Of a stretch of DNA of 64,000 nucleotides, positions 42,826-51,914 are shown piece by piece (within the stretch, counting starts at the first letter, position 1; each line of letters opens with the position of its first letter). Source of the stretch: Hydromicrobium sp964415365 (GTDB lineage Bacteria > Actinomycetota > Humimicrobiia > Humimicrobiales > Humimicrobiaceae). The stretch lies in contig CAYPYW010000003.1 in NCBI GenBank assembly GCA_964415365.1, positions 1-64,000 on the forward strand. Reading direction: 5' to 3'. Both the position numbers and the translations under genes were made by a program. The notes under the pieces were generated by a model. The model worked only from the letters and a program-made list of their open reading frames with translations. It had not been told where the DNA came from and ran no database searches.

Positions 42826-43503
42826 TCACACTTTTTTCCCTAATTTTTTGAGGACCGCTATGACGTTTTCCCTGTATGAACCTTTGGGAACAAATTTCTT
42901 TTCAAAGAATGCTCCACCTATTGTAAAGCCCCAGACTCCCTGCTTAATAGTTTCTTCCACACGTTCTAAACTATTTATGGAGCCGGCTGACACAATTGGG
43001 ACTCTTACTGTATTTATGACTTTTTTTACAAGTTCGTTCACTTTTAAAGGGTTTATATATCTATAAGCCAGGAGGTCAAAACCATCTACCCCATCTGTCC
43101 CTATTCTTTTTGCATCTTCAGCTACTTCATCTATTGTTCCATCAAGAACTGAAGGTCGGTCATAGATTTTTCCACAAAAAGGAAAATATTTAATCTTTTT
43201 TCCTATTATGTTCCAGATTGATGGAAAATAAACAGTTCCCATTAAATAGTCAAAGCCCATATCTACTGCCATTTTGGCTGGACCCATTATTGCTTCTTCT
43301 TCATACTCTACGACTTCCAGGAAAGACTGGTAACCGGCCTTTTGGATTTTATTGTTTAATACCTTCATTTTTTCGGGCTCCAGGCCAATCTCCTTATAGC
43401 CAAAATAATCAATCGGGAGATCTTTAACCTGCTCGAAATAATCAATAGAATCCGGGACGGTTACGTCATTAAGAGTAAACATAAGAATTAATTTTGGCAC
43501 CAT
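42826..43503 (-). CDS. Uncharacterised TIM-barrel protein (phosphate-binding type)
   Basis: The 225-residue protein has a regular alternation of strands and helices: LILMFTLNDVTVPDSIDYFE at the start, FLEVVEYEE and GVDGFDLLAYRYINPL in the middle, and VRVPIVSAGSINSLERVEET followed by GVWGFTIGGAFFEKKFVP near the end. The last two resemble the standard phosphate-binding strands of ribulose-phosphate-type barrels. I know no exact family. It lies between the deoR-type gene and livG on the same strand and is probably an enzyme of the same pathway as the 46-52 kb genes. Confidence 0.7.
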   Translation of the reverse strand: MVPKLILMFTLNDVTVPDSIDYFEQVKDLPIDYFGYKEIGLEPEKMKVLNNKIQKAGYQSFLEVVEYEEEAIMGPAKMAVDMGFDYLMGTVYFPSIWNIIGKKIKYFPFCGKIYDRPSVLDGTIDEVAEDAKRIGTDGVDGFDLLAYRYINPLKVNELVKKVINTVRVPIVSAGSINSLERVEETIKQGVWGFTIGGAFFEKKFVPKGSYRENVIAVLKKLGKKV

Positions 43504-43516
43504 ATTTAAGTCCCCT

Positions 43517-44281
43517 TTAACTGTCTCCTAAGGTAACCTCGATATTTTTGGATTTTAATATATTTAAATCATCCGTGCTAATTTTATTGTCGCATATCAG
43601 ACGGTCAAATTCATTAAAACCTGACCATGTATAAGGATAAGAATTCTTCATTTTTGTATGATCTACTAAAATATTTATCTCAGGAACTTTTTCTACTATT
43701 TTTCTTTTAATCTTTGATTCACCTATGGTAAGATCGGTTAATCCCTTCTCTGCTGAAAATGCTCCACAGGACATAAAAGCTTTATTTATATTTATTGATT
43801 TTAGAAAATCGTCAATATCGCAGTTGTATATCATGTTTATTTTGTCCAATAAGCCACCCGGGCATAAGACATTTATGTTTTCTTTTTTTGCCAGCTCATT
43901 TGTTATGATTGGTGATATTGTTACGGCAGTTAAATATAGGTTTCTTTTGGATAGTTCCTTTACCAGGTATGCAATTGTTGAACTGCCGTCCAGGAATATT
44001 GTGTCATTATTATTTATATAATTAACAGCAGTCCTGGCTATTGAAGATTTTAGTTCTATATTATTTCGCATCCTTGTGTAATAAGGGAGTTCTTTTAAGA
44101 TATTGTTATCTTTGTAAATAACATTGCTTTTGGACAAAAAAAGATAATCCCCAAGTTCTTTAATGTCTCTATACAAAGTCATCTCACTGACTTTTAGCAG
44201 AGCAGCCAGTTCTTTTATGCTGATAGTATTCCGAAGTTTTATAATCTCAATTATTTGTTTTCTTCTTTTAGTGATACTCAA
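43517..44281 (-). CDS. DeoR family transcriptional regulator
   Basis: The 254-residue protein has an N-terminal DeoR helix-turn-helix (RRKQIIEIIKLRNTISIKEL, AALLKVSEMTLYRDIKELGD). The effector domain of the sugar-phosphate isomerase-like fold follows (NDTIFLDGSSTIAYLVKEL, VLCPGGLLDKINMIYNCDID). It starts with TTG; AGGAG lies 12 bases before. It probably senses a phosphorylated intermediate and represses both the genes downstream (42826-41354) and the divergent operon from 44641. Candidate operators lie at 44298-44373 and 44449-44469. Confidence 0.9.
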   Translation of the reverse strand: MSITKRRKQIIEIIKLRNTISIKELAALLKVSEMTLYRDIKELGDYLFLSKSNVIYKDNNILKELPYYTRMRNNIELKSSIARTAVNYINNNDTIFLDGSSTIAYLVKELSKRNLYLTAVTISPIITNELAKKENINVLCPGGLLDKINMIYNCDIDDFLKSININKAFMSCGAFSAEKGLTDLTIGESKIKRKIVEKVPEINILVDHTKMKNSYPYTWSGFNEFDRLICDNKISTDDLNILKSKNIEVTLGDS

Positions 44282-44297
44282 TTTTTTATCTGACTCC

Positions 44298-44373
44298 TTT
44301 CAATAATTTGAATTTCATTTTGTTACCTATAAGCACTCTTGTAAAAGTACGTATTTTTAACAAATTATTGAAA
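44298..44373. promoter_or_regulatory. Paired inverted operator-like sites upstream of the deoR-type gene
   Basis: TTTCAATAATTTG (44298-44310) and its exact reverse complement CAAATTATTGAAA (44361-44373) are 63 bases apart centre to centre, close to six helical turns. The first copy also lies within the local palindrome TTCAATAATTTGAA. The spacing suits DNA looping by a DeoR-family repressor. Confidence 0.6.
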
Positions 44374-44433
44374 TTTTAACAGATATTATTTTTAAATTAA
44401 ATAATATTTATTTCTATTTTTTTAATTTTTTGT

Positions 44434-44469
44434 TTTACATAATTAAATTAATGTTATAATATAACATTA
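44434..44469 (+). promoter_or_regulatory. Promoter region with a 21-base palindrome for the transporter operon
   Basis: TATAAT (44455-44460) with TTTACA (44434-44439), 15 bases apart, is a possible promoter. It is overlapped by a palindrome with perfect nine-base arms, TAATGTTAT (44449-44457) and ATAACATTA (44461-44469). A transcription factor bound here would block the -10 box. The rest of 44470-44640 shows only A/T-rich sequence and the ribosome-binding site GGGGAGG. Confidence 0.5.
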
Positions 44470-44640
44470 TGTGATAACTATCAATGTATTTTTGTTAAAT
44501 TTTTTTATTTTTTAAAAAAAATTATAATTTCCCATAGCGCGCTCGTGATTTTAATTATGTCTGTAAGTGTAAAAGGAGGTGGTAAATAGAATTAAGAAGA
44601 ATTTTTATCAAAGAGTAATTTATTAAAGGGGAGGAAGAGA

Positions 44641-46086
44641 ATGAAAAAAATACTGTTTTTAGTAATTATAGTGATAATGGTTTTGTCACTATCTGTACTT
44701 CCAAGCTGTAAAGAGGAAGGAGTTGCCGAAGAGACTGTAACTGAAGCCGAAACTGAAGCTGAGACTGTCACAGAAACTACTGAAGCAGAGGAAGTAGCGG
44801 AGGGGCCGGAAAGTGTTAGATTTGGTCATAGTGGTCCTATAACAGGGGTTTTGTCATCTGCGGAAGTTATCTGTGAAACTTTTTACGAACTCTTTACAGA
44901 ACAAGTCAATGATGCAGGTGGAGTATCTTTGTCTCAGTATGGTACCACAGTTCCATTGAATTGGGTTGTATACAATGACCAGGCAGATACTGGAAGAGCT
45001 GCTACCAATATTGAAAAGCTTATTACCCAGGATATGGTAGATATTATCTATGGTTCCTATGGAACTTTTCAGGGTTTTGCCCAGGAACCACTTGTGAATG
45101 ATCTTGGGCCAGATTATAAGACAATTTATATGGTAGGAAACGGTACCTGTGTTAAATGGGAAACTGCTGAAGAATTTTTTGATATATATGCCTCAGATGC
45201 TGCATATTCTGAAAACGGTCAACCCTGGACTGATTGGGAGTATACACTCTGGACTGAAAACCCAAGAGCTTTTCACATCGAAGCCCTGGTAGATGTTTTG
45301 GAAGAAGTGGGTGTAAAAACAGTTGTAGTTTGGGAGATTGGGACACTCTACGGTGCTGAGAGCTCAAGATTTCTGGAGTATTTCTTGCCTCAGGCCGGAA
45401 TCGAAATACTGGCTAAAGAACAATACCCAGTAGATATATTAGATTTTACACCACTTATTACAAAAGCTCAGGGACTTAATCCTGATGCCATAATTCAATT
45501 CAGCTATCCCGGAGATGGGATGTTATCAATAGAGAACATGATTGCAATGGATTACAATCCCAAGCTTTTCTATAATGCACTTGGGAGCTCATCCGGTGAA
45601 GCTTATACCAGGTTTGGGTCAAATCTCGATGGTATCATGTACCACTCTTTTGCATTCCCGACAAGTAACATGTCCATGGGTATATTTGGTTCTGGAGTTG
45701 ATGTAATGAATGCATATATTGATAAATATGGATTGGCACCTGATATGGTAGATGGGCCTATGGCTTATGGTACGATTGAGGTAATGTATGAACTCATCAG
45801 GAGAGCAGGTACTACTGATAAAGACGCAATCCTTGCTGAAGTCCTTAAGACTAAAGATGATCCAATACCAACAGTACTGGGCCCAGTGTATTGGGAGAAA
45901 GGTCCGTGGCCTGATTTGCCTGGAGCAGTTGGTCAGCACATAGGAACAAGCGATACCGATCTTGGTCAGGATTGCCAGATTATTGGAGCAGCTTTTGGGG
46001 AAATGGGTGGAATTGAAAGAGATTGGAATATTGAAGATTGGAAATCTGCAACTCCACTGTATCCAAAACCTGAGTGGAAGAAGTAA
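44641..46086 (+). CDS. ABC transporter substrate-binding lipoprotein (LivJ-like)
   Basis: The 481-residue protein has a signal peptide with lipobox LPSC (Cys22), a Glu/Thr-rich linker to about residue 55 and a type I periplasmic-binding fold: VRFGHSGPITGVLSSAEVIC, DTGRAATNIEKLITQDMVDI and VKTVVVWEIGTLYGAESSRF. It is longer than E. coli LivJ (about 367), with extra sequence toward the C-terminus. It captures the substrate for the permeases at 48173-50020. A 15-pair stem-loop follows the stop codon. Confidence 0.9.
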   Translation: MKKILFLVIIVIMVLSLSVLPSCKEEGVAEETVTEAETEAETVTETTEAEEVAEGPESVRFGHSGPITGVLSSAEVICETFYELFTEQVNDAGGVSLSQYGTTVPLNWVVYNDQADTGRAATNIEKLITQDMVDIIYGSYGTFQGFAQEPLVNDLGPDYKTIYMVGNGTCVKWETAEEFFDIYASDAAYSENGQPWTDWEYTLWTENPRAFHIEALVDVLEEVGVKTVVVWEIGTLYGAESSRFLEYFLPQAGIEILAKEQYPVDILDFTPLITKAQGLNPDAIIQFSYPGDGMLSIENMIAMDYNPKLFYNALGSSSGEAYTRFGSNLDGIMYHSFAFPTSNMSMGIFGSGVDVMNAYIDKYGLAPDMVDGPMAYGTIEVMYELIRRAGTTDKDAILAEVLKTKDDPIPTVLGPVYWEKGPWPDLPGAVGQHIGTSDTDLGQDCQIIGAAFGEMGGIERDWNIEDWKSATPLYPKPEWKK

Positions 46087-46097
46087 AAATTAATGAT

Positions 46098-46132
46098 AAA
46101 TTTACTACCCTTATTAAAAGGGTAGTAAATTT
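46098..46132 (+). terminator. Stem-loop after the binding-protein gene (partial terminator)
   Basis: AAATTTACTACCCTT (46098-46112) pairs perfectly with AAGGGTAGTAAATTT (46118-46132) around a five-base loop. The T-rich 3' arm could stop some polymerases. Genes of the same pathway follow on the same strand, so it probably sets a high ratio of binding protein to the other products. Confidence 0.72.
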
Positions 46133-46180
46133 ATTTCAACAATGACCAAAAAAGAAAACAATGAAAGGAGAAGATAGAAA

Positions 46181-47104
46181 ATGAAAGCTAAATTCTCGAG
46201 GGCAGAGATCCTGAAAATGCTTGGCCAGAAGATCAAAGATAAGAAACCAATCTTTGTGGCCAATGCTTCAGCAGGAATGGTAGCGAGATATGCTGAAAAA
46301 AATGGTGCTGATATGGTAAGTGTGCACAGCTGGGGAAGGTTTCGATACCGGGGACATCCGGTGCCGCTTACTACACTATGGTGGGGTGGCAGCAATGAAA
46401 TGAAAGACAATGTTTTTGACGTGCACCATGAGATGTCAAATGCGCTTGATAAAGTTCCTCTTGTAGCTGGCCTGGAAGCTTATGATAGTTTATTCAGGCA
46501 TACTGATGAGCTACTGGATAAAGCTGTAGCGATAGGATACGATGGGATACAAAATTTTCCTACGCATGGTGCTTATATACCGATGAGAATGTTGCGTGAT
46601 GCTGCCGGATTTGGTTTCAAGCGTGAGGTGGAAATGATAAAGTTGGCACGCAAAAAGGATATATTCACAATGGCCTATGCTTTTTGGCCAGATGATGCCA
46701 AAGAGTTTGTAGAAAGTGGTGCAGATGTAATAATTGCCCATGCAGGATGGACTACCGGCGGAACAACCGGTGCTCCAAAACCGGGGTCAGTAGATTTTGA
46801 CTGGGAAGCTGAGGGTTTTAGAGCTCAGCCAAGAGATCTTAAGGGAACTATTAAATTGGCAAAAGAGATTACAGATGCAGCAAGGAAAGTAAATTCTAAA
46901 CAGATCGTCCTCATAACCGGAGGCTCTCTGAACTCACCGGAAAATGCTCAGAAAATAATGGACGATACCGACGTAGATGGCTTTGAAGTTGGCCATGCTA
47001 TAGATGTTATGCCTATAGAAGAAGAACTTATACGTATTGGTAAAGAATATAAGAGCTTGAGACTGAGTCCTGATAATCCTAATTACAGGCCATCAGCTCT
47101 ATAA
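46181..47104 (+). CDS. Phosphoenolpyruvate-hydrolase-family TIM-barrel protein, first copy
   Basis: The 307-residue protein belongs to the family related to phosphonopyruvate hydrolase, also called TIM-barrel signal transduction proteins. Key segments are KKPIFVANASAGMVARYAEK near the start, YDGIQNFPTHGAYIP (about residue 120), GADVIIAHAGWTTGGTTGAP (about 182) and GSLNSPENAQKIMDDTDVDG (about 248). These enzymes open or cleave small phosphorylated or keto acids; the reaction here is unknown. The next gene encodes a clear paralogue. This domain is fused to a Tm-1-like ATP-binding domain in plant Tm-1. Confidence 0.85.
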   Translation: MKAKFSRAEILKMLGQKIKDKKPIFVANASAGMVARYAEKNGADMVSVHSWGRFRYRGHPVPLTTLWWGGSNEMKDNVFDVHHEMSNALDKVPLVAGLEAYDSLFRHTDELLDKAVAIGYDGIQNFPTHGAYIPMRMLRDAAGFGFKREVEMIKLARKKDIFTMAYAFWPDDAKEFVESGADVIIAHAGWTTGGTTGAPKPGSVDFDWEAEGFRAQPRDLKGTIKLAKEITDAARKVNSKQIVLITGGSLNSPENAQKIMDDTDVDGFEVGHAIDVMPIEEELIRIGKEYKSLRLSPDNPNYRPSAL

Positions 47105-47130
47105 TTGATTGAAAGGAGAGTGATATAATA

Positions 47131-48036
47131 ATGGAAGGAATTGAAAGAGAACGGATATTATCTAAACTTGTAGAGCCCATGCCAACGAGGAAATCAATTG
47201 TTCAAAATTGGCATGCACAGATAAAACAGGGTATACCTATAATATACGCTGGGTGCAGTGCAGGTATAGTTGCAAAATATGCTGATTGGTCCATGCTTGA
47301 TGCCATAGTGGTATATGAGACTGGTCTTTCAAGACACTGGGGAATGCCTACCACCATGCTGGCAGACCCTAACAGATTTTCATTCCCAATGTATGAAGAG
47401 ATAAGGTCACAAGTTGATAGAGTGCCTCTTATCGCAGGAGTTGAATGTTATGATCCCAGGTTCAGGGGAGAGCGTGGATTGAGAAGAATGGTTAGAACTG
47501 TTATAGAGATGGGTTATGATGGTATTCAAAATTTCCCCACTCTTGTTTTCCTGGAACCTACAACCAGACTAAGAGATCCTTTAAATATGGGATGGGATAG
47601 GGAAGTAGAACTGGTTGCTTTGTGCAATGAACTGGATATTTTTACTATGTGGTATGCCTGCACTCCAAAACAGGCACAGGATGTTGCCAGAGCAGGTGCA
47701 GATGCTATAGTACCTCATGCTGGCTGGTCAAGTGGTGGGCAGGTCGGAGCGCCAACAACTAAGAGATATTCAGGCACCAGGATTACTCCTATAAAAAGTA
47801 TTGATGTTGCTTGTAAGCATGTTCAGGAAATAACAGATGCAGCAAGAGAGATTAATCCCAAGATAATCTCACTTTCACATGGAGGCCCATTTATTGATAT
47901 TGAATCAGTTAAGTATATGTTTGAAAATACTACTACTGATGGTTTTGAAGCAGCTTCAGCATGGGAAAGAGTTCCTGTGGAAAACGCCCTGACGGATGCT
48001 ATCAGTAAGTTTAGGGCAGTTAAGAAGAAAAAGTAA
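47131..48036 (+). CDS. Phosphoenolpyruvate-hydrolase-family TIM-barrel protein, second copy
   Basis: The 301-residue paralogue of the preceding protein shares GIPIIYAGCSAGIVAKYADW, MGYDGIQNFPTLVFLEPTTR, GADAIVPHAGWSSGGQVGAP and a C-terminal DGFEAASAWERVPVE. The residues GxQNFPT and PHAGW/AHAGW are kept in both, so both are probably catalytic or form a heteromer. GAAAGGAG precedes the ATG. A 15-pair hairpin (48069-48115) follows, before the permease genes. Confidence 0.85.
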   Translation: MEGIERERILSKLVEPMPTRKSIVQNWHAQIKQGIPIIYAGCSAGIVAKYADWSMLDAIVVYETGLSRHWGMPTTMLADPNRFSFPMYEEIRSQVDRVPLIAGVECYDPRFRGERGLRRMVRTVIEMGYDGIQNFPTLVFLEPTTRLRDPLNMGWDREVELVALCNELDIFTMWYACTPKQAQDVARAGADAIVPHAGWSSGGQVGAPTTKRYSGTRITPIKSIDVACKHVQEITDAAREINPKIISLSHGGPFIDIESVKYMFENTTTDGFEAASAWERVPVENALTDAISKFRAVKKKK

Positions 48037-48068
48037 TGGCTACAAGAATTGATATTAGAGGGTTTTAG

Positions 48069-48115
48069 CACCTTCCCGATCTGTATCTGGTATTATAACC
48101 ACAGACGGGAAGGTG
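48069..48115 (+). other. Intercistronic RNA hairpin before the permease genes
   Basis: CACCTTCCCG (48069-48078) pairs with CGGGAAGGTG (48106-48115); inside, TCTGT (48080-48084) pairs with ACAGA (48101-48105), leaving one bulged A and a 16-base loop. There is no T-run, so it is probably an RNA processing or stability element rather than a terminator. Confidence 0.65.
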
Positions 48116-48172
48116 GAGCTGATGTCATTAATATTTTTTCATATAATATAGATATGGGGGAATAGAGATAAT

Positions 48173-49048
48173 ATGTTAATAACAGTACTTAATCTTACTG
48201 TGAGTGGTGTTTTTCTGGCTTCTATATATATTATGATAGCGATTGGGTTAAGTCTTCTCTATGGTGTTTCACAAACAATAAACCTGGCTCATGGAGATTT
48301 CATGCTTGTTGGAGCCTATCTTACTTTTATATTTGTCTCTTCGCTAGGAGTAATGCCTTTATGGATGTTGATCCTTGTCCCCATCATAATGGGATTTTTA
48401 GGTATAGCCTTATATAAGGCAGCAGGTTTTTCCCAGATTCTAAATCGTTCAGTCTCCAGAACTGACCGGGAATTCATGACTTTGATCATGACTTTTGCAC
48501 TTGCCTGGATAGCTTCTAATCTTCTGGCAGCTATTTTTACTCCAAATACGCAGACCTTTCCATTCCAAGGGATTCAATATTCATTTAGCAATATCATTCC
48601 TTTTAAAAGAATGCTAACCATAATACTATCAATGTTATCAGTTGCAACTATATGGCTAATAATCAGAAAGACCTGGATTGGATTGGGTATAAGATGTGTA
48701 TTTGACGATAATGAAGCTTCGAAACTTATGGGTATAAATGTAGACAAAATTCATTTTACTATATTTTTTATGGCTTTTTTTACGGCTGGATTGGGTGGTA
48801 CATTATACAGCTACAATTATCCGATTACCCCATATATAGGTGTTGAGCTTACTATGATAGCTTTTGTGGTTGCCATCATTGGTGGGATAGGTAGTGTTAA
48901 GGGAGTATTATTTGGAGGCCTTATCGTTGCTTTCGTTGAAGTGCTTGTTACATACTTTACAGCGCCGTTATTAAAGATTGCTTTTGTTTATTTCCTTTTC
49001 ATTGCCATACTTTTAATAAAACCATCAGGATTAGTAAAGAATATGTGA
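48173..49048 (+). CDS. livH: Branched-chain amino acid-type ABC transporter permease (LivH)
   Basis: The 291-residue membrane protein has about eight hydrophobic segments. LSLLYGVSQTINLAHGDFML (about residues 25-44) is the LivH hallmark, and GIRCVFDDNEASKLMGINVD (about 170) plus AIIGGIGSVKGVLFGGLIVA (about 233) complete the family pattern. It pairs with LivM, encoded nine bases downstream, and with LivG and LivF from the opposite strand. Confidence 0.93.
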   Translation: MLITVLNLTVSGVFLASIYIMIAIGLSLLYGVSQTINLAHGDFMLVGAYLTFIFVSSLGVMPLWMLILVPIIMGFLGIALYKAAGFSQILNRSVSRTDREFMTLIMTFALAWIASNLLAAIFTPNTQTFPFQGIQYSFSNIIPFKRMLTIILSMLSVATIWLIIRKTWIGLGIRCVFDDNEASKLMGINVDKIHFTIFFMAFFTAGLGGTLYSYNYPITPYIGVELTMIAFVVAIIGGIGSVKGVLFGGLIVAFVEVLVTYFTAPLLKIAFVYFLFIAILLIKPSGLVKNM

Positions 49049-49057
49049 GGTAAATAA

Positions 49058-50020
49058 GTGAAGAAGAGGATATTACCCATATTTAAAAGTATAACAATTC
49101 CAGTCTGGATACTCAGTGCAATAATGATCCTGGTATTATTTACGGTTCCCTTATATGCTTCGAGAGTAGTGATCCAGATGTTGCTTACAATAATTCTGTA
49201 TGTACAATTAGTTATAGCATGGACTATTTTTTCAGGTTACACTGGCTACCTGTTTCTTGGAGTAGCTGCGATTTATGGAATTGCAGGATATTCTTATGCC
49301 ATAATATCAACCAGGCTCCCATATTTATTATCGATATTTATAGTGGGAATTATATCCTTTGTAATTGCATATCTTTTGGGTATGGTCTTTTTGAGGATAA
49401 GAGGTCCTTATTTTGCCATTGCCTCTTATGCTCTTGTCTTGCTGTTTGCTTCTTTGATACTATATTATGAACAGGCAGTATCTTACCTCAGTGGCAGGGT
49501 GGTAGCTATTATACCACTACCGAGGATTTATATAGTTCTGCTTGTGATTACAGTAATAACCTTGATTGCGGCTTTTTTTATAAAGAATTCCAAGTTTGGT
49601 TATGGTCTTTCTTGTATTAAAGGAAACGAGGACCTGGCAAACGTTGTTGGTATAAATGCTTCTTTCTATAAAACACTAATTTTCAGCATAAGTGCTTTCT
49701 TCATCGGAATAACTGCGGCGGCAATAACGCCCAGGGGAGGTTATATAGATACTACGACAGTATTCGCTCCAATTATTTCCTTCAATGTTCTTGTAATGGG
49801 GGTTATTGGTGGAGTTGGAAGTTTGAGGGGAGGCATGATTAGCGCATTGATTTTATCTATTTTCTTTGAATTTTTTGCTACAAGTCAGAACCCCTATCCG
49901 TTTTACATTTCACTAGGTATTCTGCTTATGCTGGGAATCTTTTTCTTTCCTAAAGGTATTGAAGGCGTATTTAACAGAATTGCACTTAGGAGCAGTAGAG
50001 TTTCTAGAAGAAATAAATAA
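49058..50020 (+). CDS. livM: Branched-chain amino acid-type ABC transporter permease (LivM)
   Basis: The 320-residue membrane protein has LivM features: FSGYTGYLFLGVAAIYGIAG (usually GYAGQxSLGHA), LRIRGPYFAIASYALVLL, SCIKGNEDLANVVGINASFY (about residue 185) and GVIGGVGSLRGGMISALILS (about 248). It begins with GTG at 49058 behind GTGAGG. The GYAGQ motif is altered to GYTGY, which may reflect an unusual substrate. Confidence 0.92.
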   Translation: MKKRILPIFKSITIPVWILSAIMILVLFTVPLYASRVVIQMLLTIILYVQLVIAWTIFSGYTGYLFLGVAAIYGIAGYSYAIISTRLPYLLSIFIVGIISFVIAYLLGMVFLRIRGPYFAIASYALVLLFASLILYYEQAVSYLSGRVVAIIPLPRIYIVLLVITVITLIAAFFIKNSKFGYGLSCIKGNEDLANVVGINASFYKTLIFSISAFFIGITAAAITPRGGYIDTTTVFAPIISFNVLVMGVIGGVGSLRGGMISALILSIFFEFFATSQNPYPFYISLGILLMLGIFFFPKGIEGVFNRIALRSSRVSRRNK

Positions 50021-50122
50021 GATAAAAAGATATCCTGTTAGAACTATTGTACCAGTATTCAAAAGGGTTAAGAAGAAAGTTGTATCATATCAAAGACGAT
50101 TATAAATAAAGGAGAAATTAAA

Positions 50123-50422
50123 ATGAAATTTTTAGTTCACTGGAAAATGCGGCCGGCTCCGGCTGAAGAGGTATTAAAGTTGCTGGATGATGATTTGAAT
50201 TTCTGCAAAAGGCAAATGAAAGAAGGGAAATTATTAGAATCATATGTGATTGCAGGTAAACCGGAAGGGTTTGAAGTTTTTGACGTAGAGAGCAGTGAGG
50301 AAATGCATAAAATAATAATGAATGCACCTTTTGGACCTTTCCTGGACTTTGAAGCGTGGCCTGTAATTGGGTTTGAATTTTCATTAAATACGTTGAAATC
50401 AGTTTTAGAAAAAAGTAAATAG
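50123..50422 (+). CDS. Small muconolactone isomerase-like (ferredoxin-like fold) protein
   Basis: The 99-residue protein begins MKFLVHWKMRPAPAEEVLKL and contains YVIAGKPEGFEVFDVESSEE and HKIIMNAPFGPFLDFEAWPV. This is the alpha-beta pattern of muconolactone delta-isomerase and YciI-like proteins. It is slightly shorter than or similar to muconolactone isomerases. In a locus with keto-acid-type TIM barrels it may isomerise a lactone or enol, or bind an intermediate. AAAGGAG lies before the ATG. Confidence 0.7.
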   Translation: MKFLVHWKMRPAPAEEVLKLLDDDLNFCKRQMKEGKLLESYVIAGKPEGFEVFDVESSEEMHKIIMNAPFGPFLDFEAWPVIGFEFSLNTLKSVLEKSK

Positions 50423-50618
50423 AGCCATAAGGCTGTTTAATAAATAAATCATTTTTTAAGAGTTTTTAGCCTGTAAGCCATATAATTGTTCATGCTGAGT
50501 GGATGGTTGTTTTTATATTGTTTCTTAGAATAAAAATTTTGCTTTTGTAAAATAATTCGATTTTTAAAATTTGTTTGGCTGAAGCTGATTAATTAATGGT
50601 ATATGGAAAGGGGGATAG

Positions 50619-51911
50619 ATGGCTAAAACCATAATAATTGTTGGTACTTTGAATACAAAAGAGATTGAAGGATTGTATATCAGGGACCAGATTGAAAGAT
50701 TCGGGCATAAAACTATTTTTATAGATGTAAGTTTGAGGAAATACAACTCTAAGATATTAAGGGCATGGGATATTTCAAATGAAACGGTGATAAAAGAGGC
50801 TGGATCAAGTATTGAAGAGGTTGAGAAACTGGAGAGGATGCCGGCAATTGATGTTATGGTAAAAGGGGCAGTCAAGATGGTTCAGGACCTTTATTCCAGG
50901 GGAAAGCTGGACGGAATTATAGGTTATGGTGGAAGCATGGGTGAATCCATTGCTTCTCTGGTAGAGAAGTCCCTTCCTTTGGAAGTGCCCAAAGTTTTGG
51001 TTACCACTTCACTTAGCCTGGCTGCAGGATCTGTTGGTCCCAAGAATATAGCGATTTTCCCAACTGTAACAGATATGAATGGTATAAGGGTTAACAAGAT
51101 AGAAGCAATAACCATTGCTCATGCTGCTGCTGCTATTGCAGGCATGGTTGATGCTAAGCCAAAATTTCCAGAGGAAAGGGACATAATAGTGGCATCACAG
51201 TATGGCAATACGACACCCCATATTGACAGGGCCAGAGAAATTCTAGATGAAAAAGGGTACGAGTTTATATCTTTTCACGCAGTTGGAACTGGTGGAGAGA
51301 TCCTGGAAGAATTAGTAGATAACGGTATGACAGCAGGAGTTTTAGACATTACAACACATGAGGTTGTTGATTGGTTATTTGGCGGATTTTCTAATGCCGG
51401 GCCCAATCGAATGGAAACTGCCGGCAAGAAAGGTATTCCTCAGGTGATTGCTCCTGGTTGTCTTGATATGATTCAATTCTGGTCGACAGATACAGTTCCT
51501 GAAAAGTTCAGAGACAGAGATTTCTATTTCCATAACCCGAATTCAACTCTGATGAGAACAAATAAAAAGGAAAGCGAAGAGCTTGGTAAATTATTTGCGG
51601 AAAAAGTTAATAAATCTATCGGCCCTACAGTAGTTGCCATTCCATTAAAAGGTTGGTCAATTCTGGATACCGAAGGGAAATATTCGACAGTGTACCTGAA
51701 CGGTAATGCCACAGGAAGGAAATGGTATGATGGGGAAGCCAATCAAGCTTTTGTATGCTCTCTGGAAGGAAAATTAGATAATTCTAAAGATAATATAGAG
51801 TTAATGAAATTTGACCTTCACATAAATGACCGGGAGTTTGCCGGAATAACAACCTCTATACTGGATGATATGATTAATGGACGGTGGAAGAAGGGTAAAA
51901 AGTATAATTAA
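50619..51911 (+). CDS. Tm-1-like ATP-binding domain protein (UPF0261)
   Basis: The 430-residue protein begins IIIVGTLNTKEIEGLYIRDQ, the UPF0261 signature. GKLDGIIGYGGSMGESIASL, KVLVTTSLSLAAGSVGPKNI and FHAVGTGGEILEELVDNGMT follow, then EVVDWLFGGFSNAGPNRMET and IPQVIAPGCLDMIQFWSTDT. This is the N-terminal domain of the plant Tm-1 resistance protein, which binds ATP; its bacterial function is unknown. The Tm-1 C-terminal domain is the TIM barrel encoded at 46181 and 47131. GGGGGA precedes the ATG. The MFS gene follows after three bases. Confidence 0.9.
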   Translation: MAKTIIIVGTLNTKEIEGLYIRDQIERFGHKTIFIDVSLRKYNSKILRAWDISNETVIKEAGSSIEEVEKLERMPAIDVMVKGAVKMVQDLYSRGKLDGIIGYGGSMGESIASLVEKSLPLEVPKVLVTTSLSLAAGSVGPKNIAIFPTVTDMNGIRVNKIEAITIAHAAAAIAGMVDAKPKFPEERDIIVASQYGNTTPHIDRAREILDEKGYEFISFHAVGTGGEILEELVDNGMTAGVLDITTHEVVDWLFGGFSNAGPNRMETAGKKGIPQVIAPGCLDMIQFWSTDTVPEKFRDRDFYFHNPNSTLMRTNKKESEELGKLFAEKVNKSIGPTVVAIPLKGWSILDTEGKYSTVYLNGNATGRKWYDGEANQAFVCSLEGKLDNSKDNIELMKFDLHINDREFAGITTSILDDMINGRWKKGKKYN

Positions 51912-51914
51912 TAA

